NCBI GenBank assembly: GCA_015501605.1
Contig: JADNRZ010000012.1
Span: 620,001-684,000, forward strand
Origin: Panaeolus papilionaceus
Taxonomy: Eukaryota; Basidiomycota; Agaricomycetes; Agaricales
DNA: 64,000 nucleotides
Direction of reading: 5' to 3'
Shown: positions 10,884 through 23,963 of the stretch, piece after piece
Numbering within the stretch: the first letter of the stretch is position 1
How the letters are laid out: every line of letters starts with the position of its first letter
Position numbers and translations under genes: made by a program
Notes under the pieces: model-generated
The model's input: the letters and a program-made list of their open reading frames with translations, nothing else
Told to the model about the DNA's origin: nothing
Databases searched by the model: none

Positions 10884-11087
10884 TACAGCTAGTTAGGTAT
10901 CGATAGACCCAGTTTCACAAAAATACATCTCATGATTTTTGTTAACAGGATTCCCTACCCCCGTCGACTGTCAGACTGTTCCGAACCATGCCAGGCAGGA
11001 GCCGCTGTTTGTTTAGCTCCAAAACTAAACAAAAATCAAGAGGTGTGTTTTTGGCGAACTGGGTTTATCGATACCTAACTAGCTGTA
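10884..11087. mobile_element. 204 bp MITE with long inverted repeats
   Basis: Left end TACAGCTAGTTAGGTATCGA and right end tcgatacctaactagctgta are inverted repeats. The similarity continues inward with mismatches for about 55-60 bp per arm (left ...atgatttttgtt, right aacaaaaatcaaga...), so most of the element folds on itself. The outermost TA on both sides fits a TA target duplication, as for Tc1/mariner-type elements. No coding capacity. The terminus CAGCTAG differs from the CTGTACC family elsewhere in this window. Confidence 0.8.
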
Positions 11088-11888
11088 ATTCCGAATCCAG
11101 TCAAATCGAGCGCAAAAGCACGCCAAAATCAAAATGGAAACGCGCTTGCACCAGACGCGCGTTTTAATGAACACGAACCGTTCAAGAGCAATTGAACTTT
11201 TTTTTTGTTTGAAGTCATCTTTGGCTTGATTATCGGCGTTGACATACACAGACAACATGTTCCAGCCTCCAGCGCCTCAGCTGGGCAAACATGCACTGCA
11301 CGAAGTTGGTGCGCACACAGCCTGTCCAAATCCGCACCTAAGCTCACAGGTACGATAGATAAGCTCAGGCCTAGTTTCTGAGGTCCGTTGCTTCTTTCCC
11401 TCTTCCACTCAGAGTTGATGCCTCCCATTCGGACACAATCTCTGCTCCGTGCCTCAAGTCCTTCACCACTCCGAGTCAACCATGCAAAAACTCCCAATGG
11501 TAAGGGGAAACTGTGGATCGCGTTACTTAAATCTACCTTTAACTTATGTTTAATCCAATTGTCCAGCCGCAGACTCTCGCTTGTCTACCAGTAATCCCTA
11601 CCTTTTACCGCCTGATGTCGAAACAGCACTTGGCATGCCTTTATCTCTGTCTTGAATATATGTACTCCAAGCTAACAGTGTCCTTTTAATGCGGTGACCC
11701 AGAGGCGGGCATGGGAATCCCAAGCTCGTCGAATCTGACATTCAGCAGCGGATATACAGCTTTGCAACATGTCAGCCACATGCAAGAGGCGAATCTTGCA
11801 TCATGTGGGTTATCCTGCGCGGCGCTGGTGTTTTAAACGCTCATATTGAGGTTCGAACCTTGTAGTCACCCCAGATTCACATCCAGCG
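11088..11888. other. Intergenic region upstream of the NACHT gene
   Basis: About 800 bp without a supported gene. Short open frames (11129-11497 minus, 11388-11594 plus) show no domain or splice logic. A conventional promoter for the downstream gene would lie here, but I see no convincing TATA box. Confidence 0.3.
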
Positions 11889-14826
11889 ATGTTTGGTCCA
11901 CATAGCAAATTTATGGTCACCGGTGGAAATCCGACTTTCCAGCAACATACCCATTTTCACCAAGCGGAAAATAGATCAAGTGCCAGTGGTGAGGGACAAT
12001 CGAATATATCCGTAGTGAGACCAACGTCCGACTCACACGTCTACAGGGATCCAAATTCTGTACCAACACTCATCACCAGGAGCAGCCTACAACTCCAAGG
12101 ATCGATATGATCCCCCAAATGCCACCCGAACACCAGGACCGGACTTCAGAACACGACACGGGACTGGGCACGGAGGGGCATTCCTCGAATTATGTGGTTG
12201 CACGGTTCTGCAGGAGCCGGAAAGTCCGCTGTTGCACAGACCATGGCACAGGAATTCCGAGCAGGGTCAAACCTGGCTGCCTCTTTCTTTTTCTCGAGAA
12301 CAGCACCCTCGAGCAGCCATCGCGGCCACGAGGGTCGGTTTGTTACTACCATTGCGTACCAGCTCACCGAAGTCGTACCGGGCTTACATCGCTACGTGGA
12401 ACAAGTCGTTCTCAGTAGGCCATCAGTCTTCGATCTTACCCTCACAGAGCAGGTCACGGCGCTTATCATCGATCCCTTAAAGGAGTTACAATTCGATATG
12501 GCCAGTACTGCCTGCGTGCTACCGAGGGTCATAGTTGTCGATGGCTTGGACGAGTGCAAGAAAGAAAGCGGTCAAATACAAGTTCTGGAGGCCATAGCTA
12601 TGCTCGTCAGCCACCAGGACGTCTTCCCATGCTCTGTGTTTCTAGCCAGCCGACCTGAGCTGGTCATTCGCTCATGGATTACCACCAAGCAGTCGGAACA
12701 CTCGCAGCTTATACGAAGCATTTCGCTCTTGGATCACTGTGACAAAGACCACGACATCGAAGTGTTCGTCAAGGATGAAGCCGTCGAAATTCGACGAACA
12801 CATCCTCTCAAACACCACATTCCTAATGGTTGGCCGTCATCCAGGTTTGTGAAGGAGATTGTCAAGCGTGCTTGCGGCCAATTCATCTACGCCTCCACCG
12901 TGATGAAATATATCAAGGATTTACGAGGCCACCCTAGTGAACGACTAGAGGCTATTCTGCATCACAACATCCCTATCTATGATCAGCCGTTTTCAGAGTT
13001 GGATGCGCTGTACCTACACATTCTGCGGCACACGAAGCACCCCAAGCTTGTCCATCAGCTACTCGCCTTCCGAATTTGTACGGCGAAATATCTCGGTGTC
13101 GTTCATGGCGGCCAACAAAACTACCTCCAAATGTTTCTATCCTTGCCATTGTCCTTTGAAATACTGGTTATTGATTTGCAGTCTATCATAAACTTCAAAG
13201 GTGATCAAATGCGATTTTTGGGCAACCGCAGATCATCTCCACTTCTTTTTCATCATGCATCACTTCTTGAGTTCCTATTAGACCCTCACCGATCGGGGGA
13301 ATTTTATGTCGACCCCGCACGCGTTGACAAGGAGTTGTGCGAAATCGCACTACATCACTTGAGTGGTCAGTGTATTTAATGTTTTGCTCGCAGAAGAGAG
13401 ATATCTGAGTATATAACAACAGTAGGCTCAGGTCCCGCTATTTCAGATGCACAGTATATTGCCTGCTGCTTCTTAGTTCTACTCCAAACTCGGACATCTC
13501 GCCACCCTTTCTACAGGGACCAAGTGGTCGCACAGCTCGCCCGGTGGGACAACTTGAACGGGGACGTTCTCTATGCCATTCTCAACATGCTATCTGATCC
13601 ATATTTTGAGATGCAACACGCTGACAAATTGGTCGACATCATAGATCGGAATTTGTGGACTGCTTTCGCACCAGCAGTGACAAGAACACGGGCTCGGTTT
13701 TACCAACAATTCAAGGCTGCAGGACTTCCCCGAGAGCTGGCTGTCATGTATTGCACAGGACATATCCCACACACACACCCGGACCTACCAGTGGAATTGC
13801 CATTTGACGCTGATGTTCAGCAGTCGTTCCATTGGCATATCCGTGATTGCATCCAGCAGTGCACAGGAGTCGACCCATGGAAATTCTTTTCCCTGAAGGA
13901 GCATCAGATTTTGCTGCGATATCATGAGCGAACATGGCATACATTCATGCAAGTCCTTGAAAAGTACCTGCCTGCTTCAGAGAGGGAAGTATTGCAGACT
14001 GATACCTTGCACCGGAATGCGCTGTCTGAGTGGAGAACCCTGGCACCTGCTGTGGCTGTGTTCGGCATTAAACATCTCATCTCAATGTTGGAAAACGAGG
14101 CCGTGTCTGACTATGTCAAGGAGAGAGGTGGTAATTGGCGCGCGACCACAGCGGGTGCCGTCTTAGCGGTTATTGGCCATTTTATATGGAGATACTGCCC
14201 TATTTCAACCGATATAGTTTCGGCTTTGGAGGAAATATCGCACAAGTTTTTCCCATCCCATCTTGTTTCAACAATGGAGAATACAACCTTCCTCTTTGAC
14301 TTCCCAAATTCCGAAAGTGAAGCTCAAAAGGCATTATTGAGCTCGTTTTCAAGTTCTTGTACACTCCCTCGTTGGTTCTCCACTCCACCTAACTTCTTCC
14401 GAGTTGACAGCCATAAATACAACAGTCCGATCCTGAGACACAACCTTGGTCTCCTTCACGATTATATCCACGTATGTGTTTTATGTGATTAATTCTCTAC
14501 TGACTAAAACTGATTTCATGATTACACATACACAGTTATGCAAAATACACGGCAGTGTAGATCCCCGTCTAGTTGATGGATTCGGAAAGAGTTGGAATTA
14601 CAACCGTGACAAGAACGACAATGCTGGGCCCAACTTCAAGTTTTTTGACGACCTCGGTGTTGGCGCGTGCGAGCTCGCAGAAATTACTACAGCAGATCCC
14701 AGAACGGGTGATCCTCTCAACTGGGAGGACTGGTCAATATGGACAAGATGGGCAGCCTTCAACCGTAATTATACGAGGGCAGAGGGAGCGTGGCGTTGCG
14801 AGATGAAAGCAACGGATCCATGCTAA
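11889..14826 (+). pseudogene. NACHT-type NTPase (NLR-like), one-base frameshift
   Basis: Exons 11889-11988, 12047-13365, 13426-14471, 14536-14826, all with GT-AG introns of 58-64 bp. The N-terminus (MFGPHSKFMVTGG, then YQHSSPGAAYNSKDRYDPP) and the KCHPNTR motif are typical of agaricomycete NACHT proteins. Walker A is HGSAGAGKSA (about residue 87), Walker B is VIVVDGLDEC (about 195). A C-terminal region of about 450 residues has no domain I can name. The frame breaks at a run of five C at 12112-12116: the codons before and after align with the family only if one base is missing. Summed exon length is 2756 bp, one short of a multiple of three, and the rest (about 918 codons) is clean. So this is either a young pseudogene, a silent allele, or an assembly error. 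Family role: STAND NTPases in fungal non-self recognition or cell death. Confidence 0.8.
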
Positions 14827-15146
14827 TCTATTGATGTAGTTGATAAATTATAGTATTATGGTACAATACGGGATACCTGCCATACTGGTCACAACACCAA
14901 ATATGAATGTTCGTACAGTGAATATTAGAATCACGACACAACAACAATATGTTTGAGCTAAGTTAATATAGCCATAGTCCGATTCCCATCGAAGGAAAAT
15001 TGGTACGCACACTGCGGGCACCTTGATTGTAGCACCTCCATCAGTAGAAACTACTAGAAAGCTTTTATCCTTAATCATTCCCAACTCAAGTGCAAAATTA
15101 CTCCATATCAGTTGAAAGCCATATCTAAACTCCCAATCGACATAGA

Positions 15147-18100
15147 TGAAATGTTTAGTACTCCCAGATTGAAAAGAATATCACCTAAAACAGACGCGCG
15201 CTTCAATGAACGCCAAAGCAGGCGACAACATAGGTGAGCCATACTTACTTTCAATCAGGCTCTGTATAGCACCCAAAGCTCTCGGCACCAGGTCTCAATA
15301 CCGCCACCAGTCAAGCACATAGATAAGTCGAGGGATTGATAGAGTTTATTTCATTCTCCACTCTCTACTCAGGAAGACCACCCAGGTTCCCCGCGGTTTG
15401 TGTCCTTTATGGGGAAAATGACAGAGATGCCCTGACCACGTCTCTGTCGCCCATCCAGGAATGACCTCAACTTGTCTTCATTGAGGGTGATACTGGGATC
15501 TTTGTCCCCTCAAATACATATGGTCCCAAGGTTTGCGATTTGTATCTGAAGAGTAGGATCAGAGCCTTAGCCTGGGAGCGTTGGCAGGACTATAGAGACA
15601 CGAGATTGGGCGCCACCAAGGGGTGATACCAGTCATTGCAATTTGTGAATCTTTCTCGGCGACGTTTGCAACAACTTGAAAGCTGTCCGCGCTCTTCTCC
15701 GTGAGCACAACCTTTCTAAGGGAAGGAAGGGACGCACAAATGTTGAGTACCTCCTGAGATGGCGGAGTGCTCATTTCAATTTCGATCATTTCGTTCAGCG
15801 GAAACATTTCCAGAATGTCAAGCGCGAACAGTCATATTAATCTACTATCAGATAGCATGCCTGGCAGTTTAGGATGGCATGTAAACATGTTGACAGCGGG
15901 GCCCAAGAAATACTGAGGGTGGCAATCCTGTTGGAATGTTGACAGCCGCCCGCGCATCAAGTTCAAACTCCAGGTGTCTGTAGCTTAGTTTAGTTCGTCT
16001 CTTCGAACCAAGGCTGGGGATGATAGGAATAGTACTGTGTCCGCAGTGTACTTGTTGTAACGTGTAAGAGAGAGAGCAGACACTATGTTGTTCTCTCTGT
16101 AGAAGGAAGGAAGTGAGTAGGGCTGATGGGAGCCTGTTATGACGGTTTACGGCGGTCACTGGTGGACCTGCTGGTATCAGGGGCTGTGCACTGGGGTTTT
16201 CGGCCACCGTATAATTGATTCGGAGAGTGTGTGGAAGGACGTAGAACTATACAGCAACACGTGGGATTCACTGGCATATTTGGATGACATATGGAATGCT
16301 CTCTTAGAAATGTATGTATGTAGGACACCTTTGACTTATTTTTGGTGTGTGTAGAAGTGAGACTTATACAACGCTTGCTCTGATAGGAGCTCACGGAATT
16401 TTTGTTTGGAATTTACTTAGGGAGAAGGATAATAATAGTCAAGAGGCGATTGTAAGGCCTGATAAGATTTCGATAAATAATCATCGATTGAATTGAGGCT
16501 TCATTATAAGTGAGAAACAACTTCTTTATTTGAATACCCATGATCAATGTGATCACCACGAGGACGAAAGCAATTAAATCGTTTGCTTATCGTGACCCCA
16601 CTACGCAAGCCCAACTAACCATCGACATTGACAGAACACGCAGCAAGCACGCCCCTATCCCAATCCATCTCAACCTCGCCCAAATCAAGACCAAAGTCCC
16701 ACCCAAAACTGCCAAATTCACACCAATGCTCCCAAATCCAGCAGAATACCCCCACAATCGTTGATCGACGACATTTGAGGACAAACCTCATTGGATGAAT
16801 TAGGAAGGCAGTCAGGTCAATCGGGTCGTGACTTGACCTTCACCTTGTTGTGCCTCTTGCCTTTCTTTCAATCTCACTACTACGACGTTCTTCCTTAGGG
16901 GTTCTTGTCCGTCCGCTGTGTTGTTCTTTTTTCTGGTTGAAGCAATATCAAGGGGAAGAAAACAAGAAAGCAAAGAGGCACTCGTTGAAGTTAACCTGAA
17001 GGGTTTGCCACCTTTTCAGATATCATCGCGGTCATACAGATTTGATGTTCACGGCGTTTCCGACTCTTACGTTGAGATAGCTCTAACTTGACCTAACGTT
17101 GAGAGTGATGGACAGAAGATCTACTTCGCCTCTCCCAACATGGAATGCTATACGTGGTTCGTCTCGTCTCTTCTCTGCTTCTCTGCTCCCCGCCATCCCT
17201 AACAAACATCCTATACCCCATACAATCCTAACTAATCGCACCCACCCACAGAATCACCCGACGACGACGACTCCCAAGACGATGACATCGACATGCTGGA
17301 CAGGAACTCCGTCGCGCCTTCAAGTTCTCGTCCCGCAACAGTGCGACGGAGTACTGTACACGGTGCATCGTCATCTAATCCTGGTTCGAGTTCGATGAGT
17401 ACGGGTAATGCAAATTCGACGACGAGTGCGAAAACGACAGCGAAAACGAGTTCAACTATGGCGGGCTTTTTGAAACGCAAAGACAACGCCTCTGATCAGA
17501 GTCAGGGGAATAAGAGACCTAAGCTGCAGGCTGGCTCTGGGAGTGTGGGTGCAGGGGCTTCAGGGGGTGGTAGTGCGAGTACCAGTGCGGGGATGGGTGC
17601 AGGAAGTTCTAAAGTTCAAGGACTTCGTTGGGGTAGGTTTTTCTTCTTTTTTATGTCATTTTTGAGGTTAATTAATGTCCTCTCACATTCTTTCTGAAAT
17701 CGCCATTGCAACCCTATCGCGTTGTAAATCAAACGCTTCAAAAAACTCCAAACCCATAATGCTACAATCAAGTCTCCAAAACCCCAACTATCCAAACAGC
17801 ACACAAGACAGTGGCGAATGCGTATCCGGAGTCATTGTTCCCTTCTAGTTCCGGGTCTACCTCGACCAGGACTCCCACTACTGCTGCTGCTGCTGGGGCA
17901 ACATCTTCGGGGTCGATGCCCCCTCCCGCTGTGCCAAAACGGCACTCGATGAGTGGGACTGGGATTTCCGCTACACCAGGCTCTTACTCCGTCTCAGAAG
18001 CAGATAATGATAAGGAAATTATTACTTCGCGGTCGCGGTATTCCTTACCTTGTACGTCCTTTCCTCTTTGCTTTTTCTTTGTCTTTTTTGCCTATCCTTC

Positions 18101-18209
18101 GATTCTCTTCCTATCTTTATCCTAAAAAAACACACACGATCTAACGCACCCTCTATTTTGAACATATTGTAGCAGCTACACAACCTGTTGCCTCATCACC
18201 ATCTTCGAC
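15147..18209. repeat. Segmental duplication, arm B (partner 5732-10002)
   Basis: Colinear with arm A. It contains the F-box/LRR tail relic (15400-15810), non-coding DNA, the promoter region of the methyltransferase gene and its exons 1-3 plus the first codons of exon 4. Because the gene continues intact to 23963, arm B is the parental locus. The uncopied region starts at about 18210. The stretch from 14827 to 17107 otherwise has no supported gene. Confidence 0.85.
15400..15810 (-). pseudogene. C-terminal relic of an F-box/LRR-type gene
   Basis: The minus-strand frame 15807-15559 reads EVLNICASLPSLRKVVLTEK and ADSFQVVANVAEKDS. This matches in order the C-terminal part of the decayed F-box gene at 35137-36878 (EALAIVGSTPSLQRIALSAE, VDTFVTYVSQQDS). 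After a frame change, DKDPSITLNEDKLRSFLDG follows toward 15400. No start, F-box or upstream repeats are present. A more damaged duplicate of the same relic lies in arm A at about 5950-6260, minus strand. Confidence 0.5.
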
Positions 18210-21200
18210 TGCCGCTATCCCATCCTCTTCTGCACCTATAGGTAGAACTGCTAGGCCTAGGCCAAGACCTGTCGGGATGTCGTCCTTGGGCGGGGCTTCT
18301 ACCTCTGCATCTACATCTGGGCCGAAATCAGCTGTTGCATCTAGTTCTGGTTCTGGGTCAAAATCTGCGTCTGCGTCGACTTCGACGAAACCCACACCAA
18401 AACTGATCCAAACGGCAAGAAAGTCAAAAGCGATGACGATCAAGCCTCTGGATTCGGATGTAGAGATTATCGAGATTTCGTCTGGCTCTGAGGATGAGGC
18501 TCCAAAGTCTACCGCAAAGTCGTCAAAGGCTCCCCTAAAACCTCTGTCCAAGAATGCCACAAAACCTGCACAGTCGTCCAAGTCGATCAACAAGGCCCCT
18601 TTCAAGTCTTCGACTCAACTAACGAAGAAAGCAGTGAATGATCAATCGTCTTCGAACTCGACTTCGTCTGTGTCTAGTCGGACGATGAAGCCTGTCGTTG
18701 CGAGGAAGTCGACTGGTGGGGGTGTGCCTAGTGGGAGTGGGAGTGCAAGTGCTGGGCCAAGTGGAAGCGGCACAAGAGCAGGAGGGGGGACAGGAAATAT
18801 CAAGACCAAAACCTCAACGATGGAAGTTGATATGCAGGTTGAGGTTGAGCCTGAGGTTATTGAGTTGAGCAGCGATGATGATGGTGATGAGCCTGGGCGT
18901 TCTGCATCTGCTAAACCCAGCACATCCAAGCCCACCGCCTCTACTGGTAAATCACCCACCAAACCCAAACTCACCCCCGAACAAAAACGAGCCCAAGCAG
19001 AGAAAGAAACTAAACGTGTAGCGCTTGAGAAGAAGATTAAAGAGCTGCAGGCTGAGGTGGCGGAGAAGAGGAGGAGGGAGAGGGAGATGTGGAGGGGGGT
19101 GCAGGTTGTGGAGGTTGATAGTGGGAGTGGGGGCGAGGGTAGGGGTGGTTCGAGGGATAAAGATAAAGGCGAAGGGAGTGGGAGTGGGGAGAAAACTGGG
19201 GGAGGAGGAGGAGGGGATGTGCAGATGCATGACGAGGGTGTTGATGAGGGGTCGCAGAAAGTGGATAAAGGCAAAGGCAAAGGCAAAGAGAAAGCGCAAG
19301 AGAAGCAGTCAGAACCTGAGAAACCTGAGAATGGGCGGGCTAGAGATGAGGACGTCGAGATGGATATGTGGGCTGATGCACCATTGTTCCTTCCTGAGAA
19401 ATCAGTGGATGGGGAGGAAGAGCAGGATGGGGATGGGGATGGGATGGTTGTTGATGGCGTTGAATCGGGAGTGCGAGAAGCAGCGTTGACGACAAGCGAG
19501 GGTTCTGGTGCTGGAGTCGCGTCGGCTTTGACTGTTCAGCGCACCCCGTCTCCTGCTAAACCGGCTCCATCAACTTCGATCTCAACTTCAACACCAGCAC
19601 CAGGACAAGCACAGGAACCAATATCACCTCCTAAACCCACTCATACTCCCAATTCTGGTTCTTCAAACCCTGAAAAGCCGACACCTTCCACAAGTACCAA
19701 CCCATCAACCTCCACCGCAAAACCACCCACTCCAAGTTCTCCTGCAAAATCTCCCTCATCCTCAACCGCTGCAAAACCTCCTACACCCGCAAAACCGCCC
19801 CCATCCTCAGGTCGCACAATCCTCCGTCAAATCGCCGTCAAATCCACAGGACGCGCGACGTTGCCCAAGATGGTGCCGTCGTCTGTGTCGCCGCCGAGTG
19901 GGAGTGCGGAGGAGAGTGCGGAGGAGGGTGGCAGTGAGAGTGAAAAAGATGAGGACAGGAAAAGTGTGAGTGAGAGCGAGAGTGAGGGCAGCAGTGACAA
20001 GGCGGTAGAGGGAGAGGAGAGGGTGGAGAGTGAGCCTGAGGGTGTGCCTGAGGGTGAAGAAATGAGCATGGAGGTTGATGCGAATGGGAGAGCGACGCCG
20101 CCGCCTGTGTCTCCTGCGAAGGTGGTGAAAAAGCAGTTGATGAGTCCTGTTGTGCCCAGGGGATCTGTATGTGTTTCTCTCCTATTTTCTCTGTTTTGTT
20201 TTCTGTGATTTTTATATGTTTTAACCTTATGCAGCCCTCTAAAAAACGGCAACAAACCCTTGCAGAAGCAATCACACTCGCTGGAAAATCCAACACCTCA
20301 AAACAAGGTCATGGCCATGGTCGTCACCGCCCTCTTCGGTCCGACGCATCTTCAGCGTCAAGCTCTTCTACAGCCTCTAGCAAGCTTGAAAAAGAGCTTC
20401 TGAGCAAGACACTAAGGAATGTGGGGAACAACCCAGATGAACCTATTGATTTGACGAGTGATGTTGAGGATGTGGCGTTGGGTGCTGAGGGGGATGATGA
20501 GAAGGAGGAAGACGGGATGAAGGATGGGGATGAGGAGATGGATGATGTAGATCCTGGACCCCCACCGACTACGGGCAGCTCTGCGGCTTCGTTTGGTGCC
20601 CCGCAGCTCGCGAGCACGAGCACTAGTACGACGCCTGTACGCAGTCATATTGGTGCTCAACTCCTTTCGAGCTCGAGGAATTTGGTGAATAAGTTAAGAC
20701 AGACGGCTGTGGCTAAGAAGATGCGGTATACGCCTTCTACGCCTTCAAGTGGTGAGTTTTGTTTTGTTTTTATACTTGCAAAAAAAATTCTACTCTTCTG
20801 CAACAAAAGAGATAACAAATAACTAATATAATTGGTTTGTCTGTAGGCCATCCATCACTTTCGCCTCCAACATTGTCACCTCGCCTTGATAATGCTACCA
20901 CAAGCATTGATGCAAACATACAATCGATGGTTGATGTTCCCGCTGGAGAAACAAGTGGTCCTAGTACACCAGTGCAATTATCCTCTCCACCAGTGGCTAC
21001 TGCATCTTCACCAAACCCAGTACTTTCTTCGCCAAACCCAATTTCTTCTCAACAAAACCCACAACCATCTCCCGAAATTCCAATGGCAATTCTTGGCTCC
21101 TCACCTGTCGAATTCACACCACTCACACGGGGTGTTAACGGTCTTGATCTCAGTGTCGCGGGTGCAGAAGAACCGGGGTCGAGCTCAAGTACTACACGTG

Positions 21201-23963
21201 TTGCTCCTACAAGTTCAGCGGATATACTCCAACCTTCATTATCCCGAGTTGAGGGCACACCTTCGTCCTTATCGGTCTCTCCACGAGCTCCGATTGCCAG
21301 TCCCCCACGGAGGAGTTCTGCGTTTTCTACCCCACAACGGGCCCATGTTTCTAGTTCGCCACGATCGCATGTTGCTGGCCCATTGCATAGTGCTTCTCAT
21401 CCAACGAATACCAAGCATGGTTCTGCTCACTCGTCACCTGCAGGTCAAATAAGTCCCCACCGTTCTCCTGCGAATCCTATCACTCCCCGACGGTCTTCGT
21501 TTGCAATTAGTCCCAAGGGTAAAGAACTTGGTCATAGGAGGATCCCATCTGCACCTAGTGCCACACAGGCATTTATGTCGACTCCGAAATCAGCCTCTGC
21601 GTCTCCTTCAAAACCCGCTTCGCCCTCGTATTCATGGATCTTGCAATCAAGCTCTCCTTCCGGGGCAAAAGCTAGTGATGCAGGACACCAAGACAGTCAA
21701 GTTAGTAAACCAGCTTTGCCGACGCGTATGCCTGCTAGACCTAGCGGTGTTATGTCAATGTCGGCTGTGCCTACCATGGCTAGTGTGCAACTGGGCACGA
21801 AACCGTTGGAGACTTCTTCAGGAGTTACGCACAAAAGAGGAGGAAGCATAGACACTGTCGGTGTGTCCAGCATGGAGGGTAGAACAGGTGCAGCAGCGAC
21901 TCAGAGCGTTGCACCTATCACGAAAATCGTTGAACCGAGCTCGCAACCTGTCGTTGAACACCCCCTCGGCGTGCCTGCCGTCGCAGCAACCGCAATGGAA
22001 GTGGGAGACGATGAGGACACTGACTTTTTTGTCGAAGATGGTATGATGGGTGTTCCTCAGCCACCACCTGCATCAGATGACGATGACGAGGCGATGGCGG
22101 AGATCCAGGACCTCGTCAGTGCTTCTCATTCAGACGAAGAGATGATGGATGTGGATTTTGATAACCCGTTGCCACACCCACCTGTTTCCGAGGTCACGTC
22201 GAGTGTTGGTACACCGCCATCTCTTGATTCCAGTGTGCCTAGTCGTCCCAATGTCTTCCAGAGACGTGTGACACGCCGCTCGTCTTCGAATCAATCTGAT
22301 GAGCTATTCGACCGTGCCGAGTCGCCCGAGTCGAGTCGGAGGACAACACCAGAGGAAATCAGCATCGCAGCAGCTACGACGTCGACACAACAACATCAAC
22401 AACCGTTCGGTCCGGTCGCCAAATCATACGGTGGATTCCCGTTGCTTTTCTGGCCCGAAGAACGGCGAAATATGCGCACATACTCCAAACTCGCTGAACC
22501 CAAATATGCGCGCGATCTGCCACATGAACTGCAAGATCATATCAACGCCATGTCTGAGCATTCTCAGCTATTCGAAGGCATGCGGGAGATATTCGAAGCG
22601 ACGATACAAGAGAACACAGCCGAGGACGAGCCGGATGCGCCGCTTATTAAGGTCATCAACGACGTAGATGACGAGCCGACGCCGCCTTGGGAGTTTTATT
22701 ACACGAATCTGATGTGGCATGCTGAGGGCGTGCCACCTCCGGATATTGAGAACCTGCAGGGATGTGATTGTGAAGGCGTGTGTGGATCGAAGAGCAAGAC
22801 GTGCTCGTGTTTGGCGAGACAGCGAGAGGTGACGGGGATGCACGACCTTGAATGGGTTTATGATAAGCATGGCAGACTAAACAAGAAGACGATGGGATAC
22901 CCGATTTATGAGTGCAATGAGCGCTGCGGGTGTGGCGAAGAGTGTCGGAATAGGGTGAGTGTTTTGTTTTGTGTTCTGATGATTGTAATAGCAACGAATG
23001 AGGTGATGTTGATGTTTTTATGCGGTGTGATTGCACCTTGGTTCTCTTCTCTTTTTCAGGTGGTACAACATGGCCGAAAAGTTGAAGTGAATATTCAGAA
23101 GACTCCTGAAAAGGGATGGGGTATGTTGAATCAAAACTCTGAAGTGTAGAAGGAAAGGATATTGATGAATCTCTCAAGGAATTTTTGCTGGAGAGAAGAA
23201 GATTCCAAGAGGAACATTTATTGGAATCTATGCTGGAGAAATCATCACAAACAGTGAAGCCCATGTCCGTGGAGTGTAAGTCCATTTGCAAAGAATTGAT
23301 GATAAAAAAAATAAGAAACAACCTACTGACAATGTGAAAAATTTGACAGCAAATACAACAAGTTTGGAAGAACCTACTTGTTTGATATAGATTTCTACCA
23401 TCTCAAGACAAGCAAAGACTGGAAGAGTGATTTAACAGTAGATGCATATCATGCAGGAAATGTGAGCTTTTCCAACTTTAAAATTGAAATTATCAAACTA
23501 AACAGATAAATCTCTCTCGCAATAGTTCACTCGGTTCTTGGTAAATGGATCCAATCACATCACATGGAAAAAAAACTTACAAACAACATTGTCCTTTTTT
23601 CAGAATCACTCGTGTGACCCCAATTGTCGTCTCTATGCATGCTACACGAACGAAGGAAATATCAAAAAGCCTCTTCTAGCCATATTTGCAATCCGAGATA
23701 TTGAGCCCAAAGAAGAGATATGCTTCAGCTACTCTGGAGACTATCCAGGAGAAGAAGATGACGAGGAAGAGGAGGGTGCTGAACCACCAGGGCCATCTCA
23801 ACAGACCAATGATGAGGATGACGAGAGTGACGACGACGACGATAGAATCTGGGAAGTGTGCAGATGTGGCTCTGCTAATTGTCGAGGTATGAATTTCATT
23901 TCAAGGCCGTTTTCAATACTGAATCGTATTCCCATCGCAGGTGGTATTTTCGTGAAGCGTTAA
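17108..23963 (+). CDS. SUV39/Clr4-type histone H3K9 methyltransferase (SET domain)
   Basis: Twelve exons: 17108-about 17153 (donor at 17154 or 17157), 17252-17632, 17812-18051, 18173-20166, 20235-20751, 20847-22954, 23060-23120, 23179-23275, 23350-23461, 23526-23540, 23604-23886, 23941-23963. They sum to 5877 bp, 1958 residues. Residues 1-1690 are low-complexity, Ser/Thr/Pro-rich with acidic and Lys-rich blocks. Then come a Cys-rich pre-SET (CDCEGVCGSKSKTCSC, ECNERCGCGEECRNR, about 1695-1762), SET (GWGIFAGEKKIPRGTFIGIY; GNFTRFLNHSCDPNC; EICFSYSGDY) and post-SET (CRCGSANCRG, about 1942). This combination defines enzymes that methylate H3K9 in heterochromatin. No chromodomain was seen. Exon 10 is a 15-base micro-exon (FTRFL) inside the catalytic core. 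Exon 1 is the least certain. Its first exons are duplicated and broken at 8911-10002. Confidence 0.93.

Noticed and set aside
11840..11875. Possible tRNA T-arm (ggttcgaacc)
   Set aside because: No acceptor stem, D-arm or anticodon arm can be placed around it. No other tRNA-like sequence was found.
18642..19299. Long minus-strand frames opposite the methyltransferase
   Set aside because: Created by the low-complexity purine-rich coding strand; Ser/Pro/Leu shadow composition.
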